Positions 59,451 to 64,000 of a DNA stretch of 64,000 nt are shown piece after piece; position 1 is the first letter of the stretch, and the number at the start of each line of letters is the position of its first letter. The DNA comes from Noviherbaspirillum sp965974465 (GTDB lineage: Bacteria > Pseudomonadota > Gammaproteobacteria > Burkholderiales > Burkholderiaceae_D): contig CBHCMF010000001.1 in the NCBI GenBank assembly GCA_965974465.1, positions 24,782 through 88,781 on the forward strand, read 5' to 3'. The notes under the pieces were generated by a model. That model saw only the letters and a list, made by a program, of their open reading frames with translations, had not been told where the DNA came from and did not search any database. The position numbers and the translations under genes are program-made.

Positions 59451-60083
59451 ATGAGTTGGGATACCTATTTGATTTTTGTTGTGACTACGGCGGTGGTTTG
59501 TCTGACACCAGGACCGGCGGCGCTCTTGAGCGTCGCGCAAGGTATGTCGAACGGTTACCGTCGCTCGTATTGGGCAATTTTCGGCATTGCACTGGCAAAT
59601 GCCTTCTATTTCGCCCTATCCGCGACCGGCGTTGCTGCCCTGATCGTTACCAGCGGTACGTTGTTTTCAATAATCAAATGGGTGGGCGTCGCCTATCTAT
59701 TCTGGCTCGGCATTTCGGCCATACGCAACAAGGCAAGTGCGTTAACCGTCACCAGCGATACCAAGCATGCTGTCCGTGGAGGCCGGGCCTTTTGGCAAGC
59801 GCTCGTGGTTGAACTCTCCAATCCGAAGGCAATGCTGTACTTCGTCGCTTTGCTGCCGCAGTTCATCGATCCTGAGGCCCCGGTTGCGTGGCAAATGCTG
59901 GTTTTCGGCGTGACTTGCTTTGGACTCGATGTCGTTGCTTACAGCCTGTATGCCTGGATCGGCAGCAAGACACGGCGCTTTACCGCGAATGAAACGTTTG
60001 TGAAGACCAGCAATCGGGCATCGGGCGGCTTACTGATCATTGCGGGGGCGATGATGGCAACGGTGAAGCGGGCGGTGCACTAG
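59451..60083 (+). CDS. LysE/RhtB family amino acid exporter
   Basis: ATG at 59451 (GGAG 6 bases upstream) gives 210 residues; an adjacent ATG three bases before and an earlier TTG are alternatives. It has six membrane helices with the family block TAVVCLTPGPAALLSVAQGM, GIALANAFYFALSATGVAAL and SNPKAMLYFVALLPQFIDPE. LysE/RhtB proteins export basic or neutral amino acids such as lysine, homoserine or threonine; the substrate is unknown. Its TAG stop forms the first bases of the 124-bp repeat. Confidence 0.93.
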   Translation: MSWDTYLIFVVTTAVVCLTPGPAALLSVAQGMSNGYRRSYWAIFGIALANAFYFALSATGVAALIVTSGTLFSIIKWVGVAYLFWLGISAIRNKASALTVTSDTKHAVRGGRAFWQALVVELSNPKAMLYFVALLPQFIDPEAPVAWQMLVFGVTCFGLDVVAYSLYAWIGSKTRRFTANETFVKTSNRASGGLLIIAGAMMATVKRAVH

Positions 60084-60204
60084 AGCGATTTACCTGTGCG
60101 TGAAAGGGGGCCATCTCGGGCCTGCGATGCTCACCGTAGCTTACGTACGGTTGCGCTTCTCGGCCCGACCTGACCTTCCTTTCACGCACAATCAAACCGC
60201 TCTA
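60081..60204. repeat. Fold-back repeat, 124 bp (copy 2)
   Basis: Runs from TAGAGCGATTTACCTGTG to AATCAAACCGCTCTA and can fold on itself: TAGAGCG.TTT with AAACCGCTCTA, GTGCGTGAAAGG with CCTTTCACGCAC (12 of 12), CGGGCC with GGCCCG, and inner ACCGTA with TACGGT. It lies between the convergent LysE and GGDEF genes and overlaps the LysE stop codon. Same family as the copies at 49473 and 53049. Confidence 0.8.
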
Positions 60205-60258
60205 GCAGGTGTGATGAAGCAGAGTGGGAGCGCCGGTCTGACTCAAACACGCCGGGCA

Positions 60259-61299
60259 TTAAAAGAATTCGACCGTATCGTTCGATACTTCAGAGCGCAA
60301 CTCGCCACTGCGGACCAACTCGTCGTAGTAGCAGACGCGATTGCGGCCGTTGGCTTTGGCGTAATACAAGGCTTGGTCGGCGTGCCCGAGGATGACGACC
60401 GGTGACTCGTTGGAGATACTGGCAAAGCCCAGGCTGACGGTGACTTGACCAACCTGCGGAAAGGTATGCGCTTCGACGTTGGTACGGAAACGCTCGAAAA
60501 TCTTGCGCGCATCCTCCAACGTGGTCGAGCGTAGCAGTACCACAAATTCCTCGCCGCCAAAGCGGAACACGCGGTCCTGTGCCCGAAACGAGGAGCGCAG
60601 CAGGTTGGCTACCAGGATCAGCACTTCATCGCCATATAGATGGCCAAACTGATCATTGACCTTTTTGAAATGATCAATGTCTACAACGGCCAGCCACTGT
60701 CCAATGCCGGTGGTTGTCGGATGACGTCGCTCTTCCTGGTTTTGTAGCGCGCTTTCTGGTTGGCTGGAGGCTAGCAGTTTCGAAAATCGCTCATCGAAGG
60801 TTTTGCGGTTGAGCAATCCAGTTAGCGAATCGCGCTCGCTGTAATCAAGAATGTGTTGGTAATTACGATAGACGCTGAGAATCCCTTCAATCATGTACTG
60901 CGTCTCTTTGCTGTACGGGGTCGGGTTGATGACTTCGAGGCAGCTACTGACCTTGTCATTCAGCCACACCGGCAACCACAGGACACGCTCGCCATTCTCA
61001 GTCAGTTCTTCCACGCAGGTTTTGCGCTGTTTGATACTGTCAACCAGGGCGGGATAATTGTTCAGGGCTTCGCCTGAATGCTCTAGGGTGAGGTGTTCTT
61101 CCGCTGTGACAACTTTGCCATCCGCGATCCAAACACGCGGGCGTACAAAGAGCTCATCACGAAAACGGAACAATTCATGCACGCGTACCTGGGTGGCTCC
61201 AACAAGTTCGTGCAGGGCTGTGACGACTGAGCTGTCGAGCAACGCATGATCACGTTGGCAGGTGATGTCGACCAGGTGTTTAAGAAGTGCTTCCATCAT
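60259..61299 (-). CDS. GGDEF domain diguanylate cyclase
   Basis: ATG at 61299 (AGGA upstream) gives 346 residues; a longer frame to 61446 is rejected. The N-terminal 170 residues form a GAF-like sensing domain (EALLKHLVDITCQRDHALLD, MIEGILSVYRNYQHILDYSE). The C-terminal GGDEF domain has RDSLTGLLNRKTFDERF, WLAVVDIDHFKKVND and the catalytic FRFGGEEFVVLL motif (GGEEF near 246). An RxxD inhibitory site (RAQD) precedes it by five residues, so product inhibition by c-di-GMP is expected. There is no EAL domain. It makes c-di-GMP in the cytoplasm in response to an unknown signal. Confidence 0.92.
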   Translation of the reverse strand: MMEALLKHLVDITCQRDHALLDSSVVTALHELVGATQVRVHELFRFRDELFVRPRVWIADGKVVTAEEHLTLEHSGEALNNYPALVDSIKQRKTCVEELTENGERVLWLPVWLNDKVSSCLEVINPTPYSKETQYMIEGILSVYRNYQHILDYSERDSLTGLLNRKTFDERFSKLLASSQPESALQNQEERRHPTTTGIGQWLAVVDIDHFKKVNDQFGHLYGDEVLILVANLLRSSFRAQDRVFRFGGEEFVVLLRSTTLEDARKIFERFRTNVEAHTFPQVGQVTVSLGFASISNESPVVILGHADQALYYAKANGRNRVCYYDELVRSGELRSEVSNDTVEFF

Positions 61300-61583
61300 C
61301 AGAATCCTGGTCCGCCCGACAGTGCGATGTGAACCATGTGCAACGGAGAAAGTGTGCAGAGTGGATTCAGCATGAAAGCAGGGCTGTCTTGATCTTAATA
61401 TTCTAGGTGGGATAACGTTGCTGCCGAATGGTATGGCGCGATGCACGATTGCGTTGCGCGCGCTCTAATTCGGGTCTTTCGTAATGGCAAGAATTGCGTC
61501 TCGGCACCTATTCTATCCCGAATTAGGAGCAGTGTTAAATCTTGTCGCATTTACACCAAACAGGCGAGAGGGGGTGATGAAAC

Positions 61584-61602
61584 AGGGGGCGTTTGGCCCC
61601 CT
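61584..61602 (-). terminator. Probable terminator of phaC
   Basis: AGGGGGC/GCCCCCT forms a perfect 7-bp stem around GTTTG, about 80 bases past the phaC stop on the minus strand. The following minus-strand bases are GTTTCATC, so the T-run is short and termination is probable rather than certain. Nothing else is recognised between 61300 and 61683. Confidence 0.5.
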
Positions 61603-61683
61603 CTTCAGGTGATCCCAGATTCAGTGCATGATTACCCCCTCTTGCCTGAGAGGAGACGAGGTTAGTCTGCTTATGCCACCTGT

Positions 61684-63498
61684 CTATCGCTCCAGCACAT
61701 AAGTACCTGGTGCAGGTTCGAATACCGGATAGCCTTTTTTCGGGGCGCCCATCGCTGGCGGCGGCACCAGACTACTTGCATGCTGCTCCAGCCAGTCCGC
61801 CCAGACCGGCCACCATGAACCATCGATGCTGGGATTGGCCAGGTACCAGTTTTCCGCATCCATGTAATTGGTCCCGGCTGGTCGGTGTGCCACGCGGTAG
61901 TAACGGCCTTTGTGTCCGGGTTCGCTGACGATCCCGGCATTATGTCCACCACTGGTCAGCAGGAAGGTCACGTCCGGATCGGCGATCAGATTGATTTTAT
62001 AGACTGACTTCCATGGTGCGACGTGGTCGGTTTCTGTCGCGACCGCGAAGATCGGCGCACGGATATCACCGAGCGAGATCGGTCGACCATTCATTTTGTA
62101 TCGGCCAGCGAACAGATCGTTCTTGAGGAATAGTCGATGTAAATACTCACTGTGCATCCGATAGGGCATGCGAGTGGCATCGGCATTCCAAGCCATCAAG
62201 TCTGTATAGGCCTGTCGTCCACCTAGCATGTATTGCTGCACGATGAGTGACCAAACCAGATCGTGTGGGCGCAGCAATTGGAATGCACCTGCCATCTGTC
62301 GGTTGTCCAGGTAGCCCTGGTTCCACATGATGTCTTCCAGAAAATTAAGTTGACTGTCATCGATGAAGAGGGTCAACTCTCCCGCTTCGGTGAAATCAGT
62401 CTGCGCAGCGAGCAACGTCATCGAATTGAGCCGTTCCTCTTCGATCTGCGCGAGATACGCCGCAGCCATCGAAAGCAGGGTGCCGCCAAGGCAGTACCCG
62501 ACTGCATTTACCTTGCTCTTCGGCACAATGGCTTGTACGGCGTTAAGCGCCTCCAGCACGCCCAGGCGCAGATAGGCTTCCATGTCGAGGTCGCGATCCC
62601 GTTCAGTCGGGTTGTGCCACGAGATCATGAAGACCGTATGGCCACGCTCGACGAGATAGCGCACCAGAGAATTGTGCGGTGACAGGTCGAGGATGTAGTA
62701 CTTCATGATCCAGGCAGGCACGATCAGGATCGGTTCAGCATGGACCTCTTTTGTCATGGGCGCGTACTGGATCAATTCGATCAGACGGTTGCGGTAAACC
62801 ACTTGCCCGGGCGTCACGGCAACGTGTGTGCCTGGCATGAAATTCTCTATGCCGGCCGGGGGTTTGCCGGCAATGCCGCGCTCCCAGTCGTCAATGAGAT
62901 TCATTGCGCCTCGCAGCAGATTCATGCCGTATTCGCGTACGGTCACGTCGAGTACTTCCGGGTTCGTGGTAATGAAATTCACCGGTGACACGGTATCGAG
63001 CAGCTGCCGCGACACGAAGGATACAACCTGCTCGTGATGCGGCGATACGCCACCGATGCCTGTGGTGACGTTGTGCCACCATTGCTGGTTTAACAGAAAA
63101 CCTTGATGAATCAGATTGAACGGCCAGTGGTGCCACCCCTCGGCACGAAAACGACGGTCCTGTGGCAACGGCTCGATACAGGGGGCGCACTTGCGCTCTC
63201 CTTGGGCTCGGGCTGCATAGATGCTGAAGCGCGCAGCCTTTCGCACAGCCTTTTCAGCCAGCCGCTGCCACTTGCCCGGCGATTCAGCAAGGTGCATCGC
63301 CCAGTCCATGTGGGCAAGGGCCAGACTGACCGGCGAAATACTACCTGTGACGCGTCCCATCGATGCATGAATGAGGCGATCTATCGTAGTGGGGGGTTCG
63401 ACGTCGGTTACCTTCCACGTCGCAGGAGGGAGGTGTGCTGGTTTATTGTGCGGCGCGGCGATGACGCTTGCTTCCAGATTCGCTTGTGGTCTGTCCAT
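61684..63498 (-). CDS. phaC: Class I poly(3-hydroxyalkanoate) polymerase PhaC
   Basis: ATG at 63498 with GGGA upstream gives 604 residues; a 41-codon upstream extension is rejected. Order: N-terminal PHBC_N region (about 35-80), alpha/beta-hydrolase domain with the PHA synthase lipase-like box GYCLGGT (catalytic Cys336), ATETDHVAPW (Asp491) and SGGHNAGI (His519). The spacing of the triad matches class I synthases such as that of Ralstonia. It polymerises (R)-3-hydroxyacyl-CoA, mainly C3-C5 by class, into granules. No phaA, phaB, phaP or phaR gene lies nearby, so it is an orphan or second copy. Confidence 0.93.
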   Translation of the reverse strand: MDRPQANLEASVIAAPHNKPAHLPPATWKVTDVEPPTTIDRLIHASMGRVTGSISPVSLALAHMDWAMHLAESPGKWQRLAEKAVRKAARFSIYAARAQGERKCAPCIEPLPQDRRFRAEGWHHWPFNLIHQGFLLNQQWWHNVTTGIGGVSPHHEQVVSFVSRQLLDTVSPVNFITTNPEVLDVTVREYGMNLLRGAMNLIDDWERGIAGKPPAGIENFMPGTHVAVTPGQVVYRNRLIELIQYAPMTKEVHAEPILIVPAWIMKYYILDLSPHNSLVRYLVERGHTVFMISWHNPTERDRDLDMEAYLRLGVLEALNAVQAIVPKSKVNAVGYCLGGTLLSMAAAYLAQIEEERLNSMTLLAAQTDFTEAGELTLFIDDSQLNFLEDIMWNQGYLDNRQMAGAFQLLRPHDLVWSLIVQQYMLGGRQAYTDLMAWNADATRMPYRMHSEYLHRLFLKNDLFAGRYKMNGRPISLGDIRAPIFAVATETDHVAPWKSVYKINLIADPDVTFLLTSGGHNAGIVSEPGHKGRYYRVAHRPAGTNYMDAENWYLANPSIDGSWWPVWADWLEQHASSLVPPPAMGAPKKGYPVFEPAPGTYVLER

Positions 63499-63891
63499 GA
63501 CAATTTCCCGATAAAGAGTTACGTGGCGACACCCATTGCCAAATGGTATGGACAGACTTCCGAACATTAATTGATATGCGTCAAACGCTTCGAACCCCGC
63601 CATCCTTAATGAATATGACAATGAAATATCACATTCATTCTCTGCAGAGGGCAGATGAAAGGGAGATTTGTGTGTTTTATTGTCAGGCTACTTTATGTCG
63701 TTGGGCACAATATATATTTTCTGATATAGCGCAAGCAGCGTATCGAAGGACGCCAAAATAACTTTTCTCATTAAAGCTATTCTCCCTTCCTCATCGCGAC
63801 TTTTTCAATCACGGGCTTTCCTGAAGAAACCACAGCGGCATGACGGTGTCAGAAGGTACACATCCTCTCTATCACGGCCGACCCCACACCA

Positions 63892-64000
63892 ATGAAACGC
63901 CTGTTGCAAGACGCCACTCAGGACGAGCGGCTGTATCGCATGATTATCGACAACACGCTCGATGCATTCATTGCCATCAATCAGCACGGCATTGTCCTCG
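63892..64000 (+). CDS. PAS-domain signalling protein, N-terminal fragment
   Basis: The frame is open from ATG 63892 to the right edge (36 codons). MKRLLQDATQDERLYRMIID then NTLDAFIAINQHGIVL is the classical start of a PAS domain (E-x-x-x-R-x-(I/L)-I-x-x-x-x-D-A-(I/F)-(I/V)-x-(I/T)-(N/D)-x-x-G). The protein is probably a sensor kinase or a GGDEF/EAL protein; the output domain is outside the window. No clear ribosome binding site is seen. The 393-base gap from the phaC start (63499-63891) is AT-rich and presumably holds divergent promoters. Confidence 0.7.
   Translation, partial: MKRLLQDATQDERLYRMIIDNTLDAFIAINQHGIVL

Noticed and set aside
1..64000. CRISPR arrays, tRNA and rRNA genes
   Set aside because: No regularly spaced repeats and no recognisable tRNA or rRNA sequence were seen; a tRNAscan or Infernal run would settle this for small RNAs.

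Overview
The window looks like the chromosome of a betaproteobacterium, most likely Burkholderiales of the Oxalobacteraceae type (Herbaspirillum/Herminiimonas/Collimonas relatives). The evidence is the paired cyanophycin synthetases cphA'-cphA with their associated ABC transporter and DUF1854 protein, a fused isobutyryl-CoA mutase (IcmF), a class I PHA synthase, and the general GC content and codon use. Genus cannot be fixed from the sequence alone. No rRNA, tRNA or CRISPR array was recognised. All product names rest on motif and family recognition by eye, without database searches.

Layout. 1-1.5 kb: the end of an AI-2E family permease and an orphan exported beta-barrel-like protein. 1.8-5.15 kb: an AT-richer accessory patch of small membrane or secreted proteins of unknown function (several DUF3592-like), separated by related short dyad elements that resemble degenerate integron attC sites. 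5.4-12.1 kb: a cache-domain protein plus chemoreceptor pair, a MazG-like pyrophosphohydrolase, a membrane-anchored metallophosphoesterase, a Crp/Fnr regulator, a stand-alone receiver protein and a universal stress protein. 12.1-20 kb: the cyanophycin locus, with DUF1854 protein and zinc-ribbon ABC exporter on the minus strand, divergent from cphA' and cphA. 20-36 kb: mostly housekeeping or stress genes (PQQ-type sugar dehydrogenase, MgtC, Tim44-like protein, AI-2E permease, aroG, ABM monooxygenase, an SRPBCC/alcohol dehydrogenase pair, SemiSWEET-like protein, methyltransferase, ettA, rarD).

37.2-53 kb: a type VI secretion locus arranged as two divergent arms, tssL-tssK-tssJ leftwards and M15 peptidase-tssM-tagF-tssB-tssC-hcp-OmpA-like lipoprotein-clpV rightwards. 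Membrane-complex, sheath, tube and recycling ATPase genes are present. The baseplate genes (tssA, tssE, tssF, tssG), vgrG and PAAR are absent and must be elsewhere if the system works. Its right half carries several non-coding elements: a strong hairpin before hcp, a 134-bp MITE-like element with perfect 18-bp terminal inverted repeats, and two members of a fold-back repeat family.

53-64 kb: icmF with a candidate LiuR-type operator and, just upstream, an apparent remnant of an indolepyruvate ferredoxin oxidoreductase gene; LysR and AsnC regulators; divergent EamA and LysE-type exporters; a third copy of the fold-back repeat; a GGDEF diguanylate cyclase; an orphan class I PHA synthase; and the start of a PAS-domain protein. 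Cyanophycin (nitrogen) and PHA (carbon) enzymes together indicate storage-polymer metabolism. No cyanophycinase, phaA, phaB or phasin gene lies in the window.
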